From NCBI GenBank assembly GCA_030770545.1, contig JAUCMP010000026.1, forward strand, positions 6,118,501-6,182,500: 64,000 bases of DNA, read 5' to 3'. The translations under genes and the position numbers were made by a program. The notes under the pieces are model-generated. The model was given only the letters and a program-made list of their open reading frames with translations. It had not been told where the DNA came from and ran no database searches. Positions 1-12,200 of the stretch are shown here, in pieces (positions within the stretch are counted from its first letter, which is position 1; every line of letters starts with the position of its first letter). This stretch comes from Macropodus opercularis (Eukaryota; Chordata; Actinopteri; Anabantiformes; Osphronemidae).

Positions 1-798
1 CAATACTGCAGCCAAGAGATTGTGATTATCCGGGAAGATCTTGTCAACAAGATGTGCAGAAACTGTGTGCGGCTGCCTAACAACAATCTCGACGTTCCAA
101 ATCATGTAAATATCAGCTACCAAACCTGTCTATATCACATAATATTTTTACATTTGTATATAATATATTAAGTTCTAGTAATCTTTGCGTAGGCTCCTTA
201 GCAATGAGCTTTTTTTGTAATGATACTGATGACTCTCAATCTGTAAGTGACAAAAAGACCAGTCTAATTTTTTGACACTTCACAAATTCAGAAGTTGATT
301 TGATTTCTTATCTTTGTTTTCCTCCTGTCCACAGTTTGTAAAGACCATTCTGTCTCAGGGTCACTTGACTCCACTGCCATTATATGTCAGTCCTGTGTTC
401 TGGGCTTATGACTACTCCCTGCGTGTCTATCCAGTCCCAGACGTCATTGTCTTTGCAGACAAATATGACCCATTCAGCATCACCAACACAGACTGCCTCT
501 GTGTCAACCCGGTATGAAAAGAACAAGCTTTAACTAAGGGATATTTGTCCAGCTGCCCAGGGTTGCAGCTCGTAATATAACCTTGTGTTTTTAATCACTA
601 ATATACTTCATTTTGTGATTGTTATGATAGGGCTCATTCCCAAGAAGTGGCTTCACATTCAAGGTGTACTACCCATCCAACAAGACCGTCGAGGACAGGT
701 AGAATACATTTTCATTTTTTCAGCTCATTCAACATCATTATAGATTATACTAATATGTTTTATTCCTACAATTTCACAGCAAACTTCAAGGCCTCTAA
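1..798 (+). CDS. pole2: DNA polymerase epsilon subunit 2, C-terminal part (partial at left edge)
   Basis: This is the B-subunit of the leading-strand replicative polymerase epsilon, which tethers and stabilises the catalytic subunit in the nucleus. Four exons are visible: 1-105, 335-511, 631-698 and 780-798, all with GT-AG junctions and matching phases. The translation starts in frame 1 with QYCSQEIVIIREDL, continues through HLTPLPLYVSPVFWAYDYSL and ADKYDPFSITNTDCLCVNPG, and ends in NKTVEDSKLQGL followed by TAA at 796-798. This agrees nearly residue for residue with the C-terminal calcineurin-like phosphoesterase (inactive) region of vertebrate POLE2 as I recall it. The gene starts outside the window, so the N-terminal domain cannot be seen. 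A canonical AATAAA lies about 130 bases past the stop. Confidence 0.95.
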
Positions 799-925
799 AA
801 AAATTGCAACTTTACAGGAGGAGTACAGGAATTTTGTACATAATCTGTGTATGATACTCTGTCAAAACTAGACTAGAAATTGTGTTTTATTTTGTATGTA
901 TCTTTCTGTTTGGTCTCTTCTGAAT

Positions 926-931
926 AATAAA
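926..931 (+). terminator. POLE2 poly(A) signal AATAAA
   Basis: A canonical AATAAA hexamer lies 128 bases after the POLE2 stop codon, followed by a T/G-rich stretch typical of a cleavage region. Confidence 0.75.
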
Positions 932-1021
932 GCTTTTATTTTGTGTTTTGACATGTTGCTGGAAAATAATTGGTAGTCATCCCATACTTTTAATGTGACC
1001 GCCGTGCGCCCCTCTAATAAC

Positions 1022-1052
1022 AAAATAATAATAATAATAATATAATAATAAT
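1022..1052 (+). repeat. (AAT)n microsatellite
   Basis: An imperfect run of AAT/TAA triplets lies in the short interval between the POLE2 3' end and the KLHDC2 promoter. Confidence 0.9.
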
Positions 1053-1099
1053 CAACTCGGAAAATAAAAATAAGCTTTTAAAATAAGGGTCTAATACGC

Positions 1100-1807
1100 C
1101 CGACCGTACCAAGATGGCGGGTGTAACATGCCAACTTCCGGTCGTGCCCCCAGAATGTCCCCAGTGATGACCTCATTTAAATGGCGCATGGCTTTTGAAA
1201 TCTGCAGCAAAACAAACATCTGAGCAGACATTACAACAACGGGCGCGAATTCAGTTTGCCCAAAGCTGCATTTACAGGTGAGTTAACTCAATGTCAGTGT
1301 GATGAAAATGAGTTTTGACATTTCCAAACACCTAGAAACGCCGAATTGTTTGCAATTCTAAGTTGACAAACGCTCTGTAGCTAATGGACACGTTAGGTAG
1401 ACGGTCGCTAGCATAATGAGCAGTGAAGCACTTTAGTGTGTTGAAACAAATGTAAGCCAGTGAGTTGTCTTTGCATATAAAGACTAAATTAACAGCTAAC
1501 CTTGGTTTTGTAAGCTGCTTAGTTATTCTATCAAAGTAGATCAAGAGTAACCAGAGTGGCTGCTATACTAACGTTTTCTGGTTCATTGCCCTGAATTGTC
1601 TGAAAGGTTCCCGACAAGCTGGGAAAACGTGAAGGTTTGGTTCTTGAGCAACTTAAACACGAACACAAAGAGCGTGTGCATGTCACGGTGTCCTCTCCAT
1701 AACATGACGTTTTCAGATTCTTGCACAGTAATCCCAGTAGCAGTAGCTAACCTAGCCGCTACATGGCTTCTCCTTCGTCGTCCTGACAGGAGCCAGCAGA
1801 GACTGAC
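1100..1807 (+). promoter_or_regulatory. KLHDC2 promoter and 5' UTR with a noncoding first exon
   Basis: AAGATGGCGG at 1111-1120 matches the YY1 core, and an ETS-type CTTCCGG motif lies at about 1135-1141; both are typical of TATA-less housekeeping promoters. A strong donor (ACAG followed by GTGAGT) at 1277/1278 and an acceptor (CTGACAG) ending at 1789 suggest a noncoding first exon joined to the exon that carries the ATG at 1808. The transcription start is inferred. The rest of this 700-base stretch holds no coding sequence that I can support. Confidence 0.55.
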
Positions 1808-4800
1808 ATGGCAGAGAGAATGGCGGAGATGGAGGAAGAAGACGTTGGGGATCAGCCAGCAGGAGAGAATGACAATGACTCAGACAGAGATGAGGATGAC
1901 AGACGTTTTGCCTGGATGGAGGATGAGGATGAGGAAGATGATGAGCAGGTCTTAGTATCTGTAACCGATTTTGAGCTGGATTCACCAGCTGAGCGCAGTG
2001 GACATATAGCAGTGGTGGACCGAAACATCATGTATGTGTGGGGTGGCTATAAGGTATGGATGCAAAATGTTACATTGTTAAATAAACTATTCCCCATGTT
2101 GGTTATTAAAATCTTACCTCCCCCTCTGTGCAAGAATGCGCAAAACCATGGATTCTTCGATTTGTACCTGCCAAGAAATGAGATCTGGATGTACAACATG
2201 GAATCTGGAGTATGGTAATTGCAGCTAAATTTACATGTTCATATTGTCGTCTGCACATTTTACGTTTTCATACCAAGAAGCATTTCTCTTAAATTAATTG
2301 CACAGGGCCAAGCATGTGGCCGGAGGTAACCTGCAGACATCCATGTCCGGCAGCTGTGGAGTGTGTGTTGATGGAGTCCTGTATTTATTTGGAGGACACT
2401 ACTCCAGGGGTAACACAAACAGGGTACAGTATGTTTGTTATATGCAAGTTGATGTCCATGTGTTTTGTGCCATTCATAATGTTTGTTTCATGTGTGAAGG
2501 TCAGACTTGGAGGCACGTTATCCTGCTCTTCATCCTGATAATCTTTCAGACCTGTGTTCTCTTCTTCACTTTGCAGATCTACCGTCTACCGCTGAGAGCT
2601 CCTGGTCTCATCTGGGAGGAATTGAGGGATCTCAAAGGACTCCCTCCATCCTCAAAAGACAAGCTAGGATGCTGGGTTCAGAAAAACAGGTATAGTAGCA
2701 GCATGTGATAAATTTATTAGGAGTTCAGGGGACCAATCAGCAACAAATCAATAAACTGAATTACAGTAGAGTGTGTGTGTGGTATTATATGATGAGCTTA
2801 ATAATGTGTACTGTCTCTTTGCAAAGACCTAGACCTATTAATGCTTAAAGGGATTTATGTCTGATATTCACAGACTTGTATACTTTGGTGGCTATGGTTA
2901 TGCTCCACAGGGACCTCATCGAGGGACTTTTGAGTATGATGAAACATCTTCTCCTGTGGTCTGTAAACAAATCCTGACAAACCAAATGTGATATGTTATA
3001 TAAAGCGCTCTGATTATCCAGCTGTGCTTGTCTTTGCCGCTGTAGTTTGACAGTCCTGGTCGAGGCTGGAACAATCACATCCACATCCTGGACCTGGAGA
3101 CATCAACATGGAGCCAGCCCATCACCACGGTAAACACGCACACGTGGTCTTTCCCTTTTTCAACAATTTCCCTGCCGTAGTCAGGTTCAGTAATATGACA
3201 TATTGTCTTATGTTGTGTGGCCTGATAAAGGGGAACACCCCGTCACCCAGAGCAGCCCATGCCTGTGCCACTGTTGGTAACCGAGGCTACGTGTTTGGAG
3301 GAAGATACAAGGTGAGGGGAGTGGTAGGAATTGTTATAAGGGTCTGCCTGGTAAAAATGTAATTGATCATACATTTTCACCTTAAAAATTCAAGTAAATA
3401 AATATTTTTTCCCCTTTGCTTCACAGAACTACAGACTAAATGATTTGTATTACATCGACCTGGACACGTGGGAGTGGCATGAAATGTAAGTCTTGTTTTC
3501 AGTAGGAGTGATCTATGAAAATCAATTCAAATGGAAAAATCTGTTCCTTGGTGAAAAAGACACCAAATGGATCTCAATTCTCTAGAATGTAGTAAAAATT
3601 AACCATGCATTTTAACTCGCCATTAAAATTGCAAGTGAAGTAATTTTTCTTTCATCTAAAGGGCCAAAATGTAGAAAGTTATTTATACATGTAATATGAA
3701 TTTACTGTATATTAGTATACATTTTTTTTTGTATCATAACAAGCCTCAGCTGCTCTGACTCCCGTTGTAGGAGTGTTCCCCAGCAGGGCCCAGTAGGTCG
3801 GTCTTGGCATTCCTTCACTCCAGTGTCACCCGACTACATCTTTCTATTTGGAGGTTTTACGACAGAGAGAGAGACCTTGAGTAAGTCAGACTTTCCATTT
3901 TGTGGGATGTATTTCATAGTGTTTAATGTTGAGTGAACAGGGGCACCATGAGGTACACACTCCAATTACTTATCTGATTTGCCTTTTGTTTGGTTTGCCT
4001 AAAAGTTCTCAGTTCACCAGTTAGATTATATCACAACAGAAAATTAAAACGCTCCCTTCAGCTCATTCTCAGAAGGATTCAATACATGGTGCACCCACAG
4101 CCCCATTCAATTTATCATGCGACGTTAACTGTACTACGTCTATAGTAACATCCTCCAAACTGTCACTGGCCTCAGATGATCTGATCTTTTTTTCAGGTGA
4201 TGCTTGGCTGTATTCGGTTAGTCAAAATGAATGGAAGCCATTCGAACACAGTCACACAGGGAGCCCCAGGTAACTGCCTTCTGTGCTGATAGATAAATCT
4301 TGAATGGCTCTGGAGGAAGGTGCCTAGTTTGGATTTTACAGACCGTTGAGCAGTCGTGCTTGTGTGTTTCAGGTTGTGGCACACAGCTTGCTCTGGTGCG
4401 GATGGAGAGGTTTTTGTGTTTGGAGGGTGTGCCAACAACCTGCTGTCACATCAGAGAGCGGTGAGCTGCAGTTCAGGTTTACAGTGTACAATGAAATCTT
4501 GCATTAATTACTTTTACAAATATTCGGGGTTTTTTTTACTTAACAGGCCCACAGCAATGAGCTACTGATTTTCAACGTTCAACCCAAATCACTAGTTCGG
4601 TGAGTGTGGACATATTTTGACTGATAGTGCAGAGATATGCAGTTTCTCTGCATATCTCCTGAAGAATGCCATGCAGTTGATGAAATTATGGTGCCATTTG
4701 AGGCAAAATCTCGTCTACGTGTCTACATGCCTGGAAAGCCTCACAAATGGGGTTTCAAAATGTGGGGATGTGCTGGATAACGACAGGAACAGTTTTCTGC

Positions 4801-5296
4801 CTACCAAAAAAAGCAATAAAAAGGGTGCAAAATATATATTATATTTAAAAAAAAAACAACCAGAAAAATGTTCTGAAATGTATTATATACTCTAAATGTT
4901 ATATGTAAAATGTTTTTTTGTATCTAAAGTTAAAACTGACATGAGCAAAAAGTTGTCAAAATCGCCCAATGTATCATATGTGATACAAAAAAAAAAATCT
5001 CAGAAACAAAATGATATGGGAATAATTTTTTTTTGATTTTCTTAAATTGCTTAATAAACATCTCAGTTCCAAAAAATTAGAATTTTCTGACCATTTTTTC
5101 ATGTGTCAGGCTTTACAGGGTTAAAATCATTATCATTTCTTTTGCTCATGTGCGCTTCTCCCTACTTGCCAGCTTCTGCATGGAAGCTGTTCTTCAGCAC
5201 AGAGAACGTTTGTGTACGTACTGGGACTGCCTGCCTAAACATCTCCTGCACAGCCTCAAACAGAGAATGGCACATGTCAACACACTGGGATCCTAA
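1808..5296 (+). CDS. klhdc2: Kelch domain-containing protein 2, CRL2 C-degron receptor
   Basis: Substrate receptor of a cullin-2 ubiquitin ligase that recognises proteins ending in Gly-Gly or similar C-degrons. Thirteen coding exons fit in one frame: 1808-2053, 2135-2214, 2306-2423, 2577-2689, 2874-2958, 3046-3129, 3231-3311, 3427-3485, 3771-3880, 4197-4269, 4373-4460, 4547-4599 and 5173-5296. They sum to 1314 nt (437 residues). Kelch blades are visible as repeated hydrophobic-FGG motifs (YLFGGHY, VYFGGYGY, YVFGGRY, IFLFGGFTT, VFVFGGCANN) with conserved Trp residues. The N-terminus is very acidic. The last exon contains CLPKHLLHSL and ends in LGS, matching the family's Gly-Ser terminus. The donor after exon 5 is weak (GTCTGT at 2959, or GTGGTC at 2956; both keep frame). 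KLHDC1 is the main alternative, but the tail fits KLHDC2 better. Confidence 0.93.
4632..4658. repeat. Perfect 11-bp inverted repeat in KLHDC2 intron 12
   Basis: GAGATATGCAG at 4632-4642 is followed, after 5 bases, by its exact reverse complement at 4648-4658, giving a stable hairpin. It lies at the start of a 573-base AT-rich intron (4600-5172), long for this gene, that also has several poly-A/T runs. The intron could carry an old transposon remnant, but I see no terminal repeats or target-site duplication that would prove it. Confidence 0.6.
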
Positions 5297-5901
5297 GAGG
5301 TAGCAATCATTTAAAGGGGACTCTGTCCATATTTATAATAACTGGAGTTGTTGGATGGGCACTGACTGGCAGACTACATCAGTTGTTCATTCTGTTTAAG
5401 TGAGAGAACAGAAGCAGGTCTCTGTGATTAATGCTAACAGAAACATCTTTGCTAAAATCTAGTGTCTAGAACTAGACGCTTTAGTATTAACGTTATCTAT
5501 AAATATGGACAAAAATACCCAGTTTCCTCATTTCATATATTGAAGACCCCTGAAACACTGGAATAAAATCCTTTTGGTGTGAGGCTAGGAGGGAAAACGT
5601 AGCTTGAAGGCGTAGCAGAGGTTCTCCACGGCAGTCAAACCATGTTGTGGTTGATGCATTTATGTCTTAACACTGAAACAGGTCTGCTTTAAAAATGTTT
5701 GACACGGTCTTGCTGGTCATTAGAGTAGTTTAAGTTGTCACAGGCCTACAACTAGTGCGTTGTCATGCAAGACTATCATCTTCGAAGCTTTCCTTTGAAT
5801 CTGTATATACAGTTAATTTATATTTGTGATAAACTCTGTGGGTCCTGATAGAGGCTTTAAAAGCCTTTAACTTGTCTTGATTGGCTCCTATAGCACTGAT
5901 T

Positions 5902-5907
5902 TTTATT
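5902..5907 (-). terminator. Candidate NEMF poly(A) signal inside the KLHDC2 3' UTR
   Basis: TTTATT on the plus strand reads AATAAA on the NEMF strand, 349 bases past the NEMF stop. It is the only canonical hexamer I found between the NEMF stop and the KLHDC2 coding end. If used, the two convergent transcripts overlap by about 150 bases or more. Confidence 0.4.
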
Positions 5908-6058
5908 TAATCCAAAACCTAAAATACTGCAAGTGTATTGGATGCTGAGCCTTGTTGCACTGAAATGCCTCACGTTGGTAGGGCTTTGTATTTGCCTGGT
6001 TTGCACAATGTTCCCTCTGTTTTTCTTATTGCAGAATACTGTACATTTGTACTGAAAG

Positions 6059-6064
6059 AATAAA
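6059..6064 (+). terminator. KLHDC2 poly(A) signal AATAAA
   Basis: AATAAA lies 763 bases past the KLHDC2 stop. Further copies are at 5562-5567 and 6131-6136, so alternative 3' ends are possible. The stretch 5297-6255 otherwise holds only 3' UTR sequence of KLHDC2 and, on the other strand, NEMF. Confidence 0.65.
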
Positions 6065-6255
6065 CAAACGAATCGGTGATCTGTTATTTAACTTTGTTAA
6101 TTTACATTATTTCATTTCAACAATCAGTACAATAAAATTATTTATATCCAAACAGGGCACTCATAAGCACTTCACCTGTAACCCCCATGTCTGAAATGAT
6201 TCAGTCCCTCTTAAATCACAGCGACGTTCTAGCCACGTCCGTCTTCACCTGCATT

Positions 6256-9200
6256 TCACTTCTTCTTGGCAGCCAGAAGGTTCGGAGCAGACACTTTAAC
6301 TTTTCCCGGCATGTTTCTGGATAGATCTGTGTCCTGCAGCACCGGATGAGACAAGGGGCAGACTAAGTGTCTAGGATGCACTAATCATCAAGCGGCACAA
6401 TAATGTTGTAGCTAAAATTACTGCTCAAATATTTGGGACTTTTTAGATACATGAAAACATACTGTATTGTAAAACAAGTTCAGCAGCTTTTCTACTTCTA
6501 CTACAATTCAATTTAATATCTAGAAATTAGCCTGTGTTTTGAAAATGAGAAATTGATTACCTTAACGCTGCGGAACAGGTCCTTTTCTCTGGTTGAGGCC
6601 TCTTTGGCTTTCATAAAGCTGAACACTGCAGTTCTTGCAGCTAGCAGGAACAAAAACTAACATTACTGTCAACTCCACACATCTTTCTCACTGAATGAAC
6701 ATCACCAATATCATTAGTCACAATGAATCCCAATTCTTACCTTTTCCTTTCTTTTGAGAACCTGGTGTCAGTTTGACTTTGTGCCTGCGTAAGCAAATGC
6801 TCATCAGTTCTGTACACTAAACGTTGCTTTTACCCTTGAAACACTGTGTTGCGCTTACTTGTAACTGGACAGAGCAGTGTATGGAGCGCAGACGGGCACA
6901 GCGAACAACAACAGATCTTCCGGATGAGGCTGTCCTGTCAGAGAGGTGAGCAGGTTTTCTGCTTCCTGAAACAAACAAAAAGCTTCTTACTGATGGGTTC
7001 ATGCCATTGGTTGAGAACTAAGCTGAAATAGTTAGCTTAAGCAGTGTTTGTAAAAGGTTTATAGTGGGAACCTGCCTCTGCTCCAGGGTTGTCCTGTTCA
7101 GCATCATCTTCCTGAAAGAAAGTGATCTGTGACTTTTACTTTCTCAAAGCTTTTACTCCACATGTATCCAGTTTATAGAAAGGTTTAAAACATAAACACA
7201 AATTCAATATTGCCTGCAGTTTCCATCTACCTTGTCCTCCTGTTCACCTCCCTCCCCCTCCCCCTCTCCCTCCCCTCCCCCTGCTGCTTGTTCTGGTTTC
7301 CTTGCTGCAGGTTTCGGAGCTTGTTTCTGGGAGGGCGGTTTCCTGACGGGTTCGTCTTTACCCTTCCCCTTCTTGCCCTTCTTCCCCTTATCTTTCTCTT
7401 CCTTAGTGGCTCCAGCTGACTGAGGAAGAAAAGCAGTTTTATTATTGTGTCAATATCGAGAAACGTGTCCTTTTATTGACCCTTACCCCAAGCAGCTGCA
7501 TCATGAGCTCCCTGTCCTCTTCATCCTGGTCTTTGTACTTCTCCTTGATCTTCTTCAGTTTGTTCTGTAGTAACAACAGCACAGATGAACAATATGTTAG
7601 TGTCCAACTTTAATCTCAATTATGAATTTTCTTGGTGTTATTTGTGTTTTCTAAAATGTAAAATAGTTTTTCTCTCACCTTTTGGCCTCTCTTCAGTGGC
7701 TGCTGGGAGGAGCCTCCTCCACTTTTAGATGGTGGCTCAAACGTGATGTCACCAGAAGCAACCTCAGTCTTTTCCTCAGTGTCACAACCTTCCTGCTTCT
7801 GTTTCTTCTTCTTCTCGTCTCTAAGAACAAAAACAGAATCAAATTAATACCTGGACTAATTTCTTCATGCTTGACCCGACTGATGATTCTGTGAAGGCTA
7901 GATAAAAATGTTCATCCTTAGCTAATAGTGAAGTAAAAACGCGCCACCTTTCTCATCTTGAACTAATGTCTCAGCACTGACAGGTAGAAGTGGCGCAAAC
8001 CCACCTTTTCTGCTTGGCTGTCATGCGTTTCTTCCCAAATGACTCTACATTAGCCTAAAGGGAATTTCACAAAGAAGCATTAGAAATGTATGATTTTTGA
8101 GGAGCTAAAAATGTATATGGCTGAAGACAGTAACCAAATACCTGAGTGGTTGTTTCCTTTTTAAAACCAGGGTTCTGAATATTCCTAAAATCAGGAAAAT
8201 GCAAGTTTATAGTTATGTCCAATTACAGAACTAATGAATTACTATTTGGCAGAGATAACATTACCTGCTGGGCTGCAAATGAGCAAGAGAGATCATCGTA
8301 TCAGGAAAGGCAAATTCTTCACTGTCCTCATTCTTCAGATCCTTTTCCTTCCTGCCGTCTTCCTCTCCCTCCATGCTGTGCTCTGCTCCAGGCTCCTCGG
8401 GAACAGTCTCTAAGTCTCTGCTCGCACCATCTTCCACACTGTTTTGCTTCTTAATCTTCCTCTTCTCCTCATCCTCCTCATCATCATCATCATCATCTTC
8501 GTCCCCTTCTGCTCTTTTCTCACCCTGATCTTCGTTACTGCTGTCATCACCTGCACAGGCAGTACAATCAGTTACATCACTCAATACTGTAATAAACAGT
8601 TGGCGAGGAAGACTTTTTAGCAAGCTCCTACCTATCAGCTCTTCTCCCTCCTCCAACAGCTCAGCAGCTCTGGACGTCACGTCCTCCATGTCTTCCTCCA
8701 CGGTCTTCACCTTTCGCTCCCCTTTGTGCCGAAACACACTCTGATCATCTACCTACACAAAATCACAAAACCTGAATTCAAACATTGGCACATAAACAGC
8801 AGTCCCAGTTTAAAACAAATCAGACTGACATCTTTTTAAGTCTTATTGTTTGAGAGTGAAAAAGTTAAAATGTTTTGACAGAACATGATGGCATTTACCT
8901 TGAAGAGGAATCCAAAGCCCATAATCAGGTAAGAAGGAGGCAGGAAATTCTTCTTTCCTGCAGGCACAGATATAAACATCATCATTCTTTATTTTCTGTG
9001 CTGTCCTATAACAAAACTAGTATTTTTTATGTTTCATACCTCTTATCATGAAACTCCCTGTGGTCAGGTACTCTCCAGTCGGAGCCGTCTTAGACACCTG
9101 AACATAAAAAAAATGGAGAATATAATGCTAGCGTTTCTAAATATACATTTCAAATAACAATTCTGTTCCATTCAGTACTTTATTAAAGCATCAAACATTT

Positions 9201-12200
9201 GATCAGAATAAATGTACTTTGAGAATTAAGTATGCGTAATGCTGCACAACAATAAACTACCTTATAGTAAAAATTGCCTCACCTGATTGTGAAGGACCCA
9301 CCAAGCGCTGGTGATGATCTTGGCATCCCAAGCAGCACTGTAGCACACAGCCATGGTGCCAGCCTCTGTCAGAGTGCGTGGAGGGATTGGCTCACCTGAA
9401 GTGACAGAAAATAACAAAAACCATCATAAACGGAACATTCACGAGCAGACAGATACAACCTAGGTGTGCAGGTATACCTGAGGGGTTTTTGATGACACAA
9501 CTAGTTGCTCCATGGAGGTCAGCATGAACATAGATATCTCCTGATAACACAAAAGCATGTGTGATGAGACAAACCAGCCTCAGCTTAAAGCGAGCGTGTA
9601 TGCGTGATGTTTGCCATTACCGGCCCGGAGGTAGCGCTTGACGATCATCTCGTTCTGCTGCTGGTCTCTTCCAGCAATGACGAGATAATTCTCTGAGCTG
9701 ATGAACCACAGGAACTTCTCAAACCTGCCAAAGGATCGATGCGCCGCTCGTCAAGCACAAATGCAACCTGCTGGATCCACACAGTCTGGACACTAGGGCA
9801 ACTTACCAGTAGACCTTTCTGGCCTTTTGAATGGTGGTCACTGTCTGGACTTCCTTTAGTGTTTGCTGGGTTTTTTTCTCTGCAGACTTCATGGCCTTGA
9901 ATTGAACAATTGAAAAAAAAATGTTAACAGTACATTCTAAATCCAAGCACAAACCATGCTGGCTTAATAAAAAAATGACACACATTATCCATGGACATTA
10001 ATCTTTGTCGCTCTGTGTGGTGTGATCGTAAATTTAAAAACAATGCTCACCTTATCCGCTGCCTTGACGGTTTTCTGTTCCTTCTTCTCAGCACTGCGTT
10101 TGAAGTCATAATACCTGAGCAACAGCATAATGAGAATGTGTATTACTTGTAAAAACAACTGTGACTCTCCCTGATCATAATAAAGGCTCAAGTTGAAACC
10201 TACTTTTTAGCATTGGCATAAGCTGATAGGGCAAGATCCACATCCACTAACATGGGCTTGTTCCTTTGAGGCTTCTTGTTCTGTCCTTTGTTTTTGTTTT
10301 TCTTTCCTTTCTCTTCGAGTCTTTCGATGTGTTCTTCCTCTTCATGGCCTTCCTCTGAAATGTATGGATTGCTGGAGGAGAAAGTCCAAAGCAGTTTAAA
10401 CATTGCCAACAAAAATATAGTGAGCTGAAACTTCCAGAAGGTCTCACTTTAACAGCATGGTGATGTGGTTGGTCTGCAGCTTCAGCTCCTTAATGGCGCA
10501 GGCCACGGGGTCTCCAGCAGCCTGTGCTTCCTTAACGATAATGCCGATCTCTGTCCAGTCCACCTGATTAGCCAGTGCACTGCGCACCACCTGCAGTGCC
10601 CTCTCTACCACAGGTAGGTTCATCTCCACCAGTTCACCTTTTATTCTGTCAACCTCCTGCCACACATAACGTAAGCAGTTCAGCAAAGTCGACTTTGAAT
10701 GAGCTGACCTGTGCATTTTAGGTTTAGATTTCACCTATGCAAACGCAGCTGACCTGTGCTTGGTGCAAGGCCTCCAGCCTCTGCTCGTGATCCTTCTTAA
10801 CATTTTCCAACTTCTTCAGAGCTTGTTTCTCCTGCTGTAAGGCCTTCATGTCGATCCTCTGACTTTCCATCTTAGAAAAAAACTCATCCACTGCCTGAGT
10901 GAACGCATCACATTGGATTCCTTTTAGATATCTTGAGAACATTGATACTGTAACAGAGAAGGATCAACAATCCTTCCTACACAAACACAACCCATGTCAT
11001 GTTAATTATTCACCTTGTCGAAAGTGTCAAACTCCAAATAAGGGCTCTTTGCATGTTGGGCAAAGAGAAATGGGTGAAATTCATCATATCTGTAAGTACA
11101 CGTCATAATCACAATTAAGCTAAGCATATTAAAAATAAAAAACTTTATACTAAACAAAACAAGACATACGTGAGCAGCTCCTCACTGGGTTTGCCTGGAG
11201 TTAGGACTGGCTTCTTCTCACTCTTCTGAATGATGTAACCCTTGAATTAAGGTCACAGAGTCTGAATTTAGTACATGTCTATCAGGATCTCAAAGTAGAG
11301 GCTTTTAAATAAAGTTCTCTTACTTTGCCGCTAAAGTTCTCCGTTTTGTCCATGTATGTTTCTGCAATGTGCATCGCCTCCAGGATTTGAGGTGCAACTG
11401 AGAAAATCAAATATTAAGAAAATATATTGTTTGCCATCTCAAAAATAAGTTTGTACATGCTATAATCACACATCAGCACACGTCCTATACACACACACAT
11501 ATATGTATATTATATACACATACATACATACCTTGAGCAGCATCAACTTGGCTGTCAGTTTTGACAGAGCCAGGCAGTCCTGCTTCAATCAAACTGTGTT
11601 CTATTAGAGTGGCACCATAGGCTGGAGAGAAATCAGGACATGCAACATGCTTTGAAGCTCTGTAGATATGACAAATGATCTGTAAGAGGTTAAAACCAAA
11701 ACAAGCATGCTGCACTGCTACTTACGGAGATGAGGGTTCAGGACCCTTTTCACTTGTTCTCCATTTGGTGCCTTACTGAGAATTTCAATAAGCCTACACC
11801 AAAAAGGAAAAGAGCTTGTCTTTACACTGGTAAAGCAGTAATTATGAATTATTTCGCAGCGATACAGACAATAAACATGCATAAATATGTGGCTACCGCT
11901 CTAAGCTGATGAGGGGTTCAGGAGGCCGGGCACTCTCCACAGGGTATCGCTCTCTCACTGCAATCTTAACGTCTTCGGCCTCTGCTGTGCGAAACCGCAG
12001 CAGGTTGAGGATGGTGTACTCATGGTCTGTAAGGATTATGTTACCCTGGAAATACACATGGGCAGATGTATATATTAGCATGTAGGCAAAATCACAGCTA
12101 AAATGAACCAGGCTCAGTTGTGACACTCTCACCCTGTCGTATAGTTCAACAATCAAGTGGTAGGCAGCCTCATCTGAACCAAACTGGATGTCAACAATCC

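Noticed and set aside
7210..7423. Plus-strand Pro/Ser/Leu-rich open frames
   Set aside because: They are the reverse of the Lys/Glu/Gly-rich NEMF linker exon.
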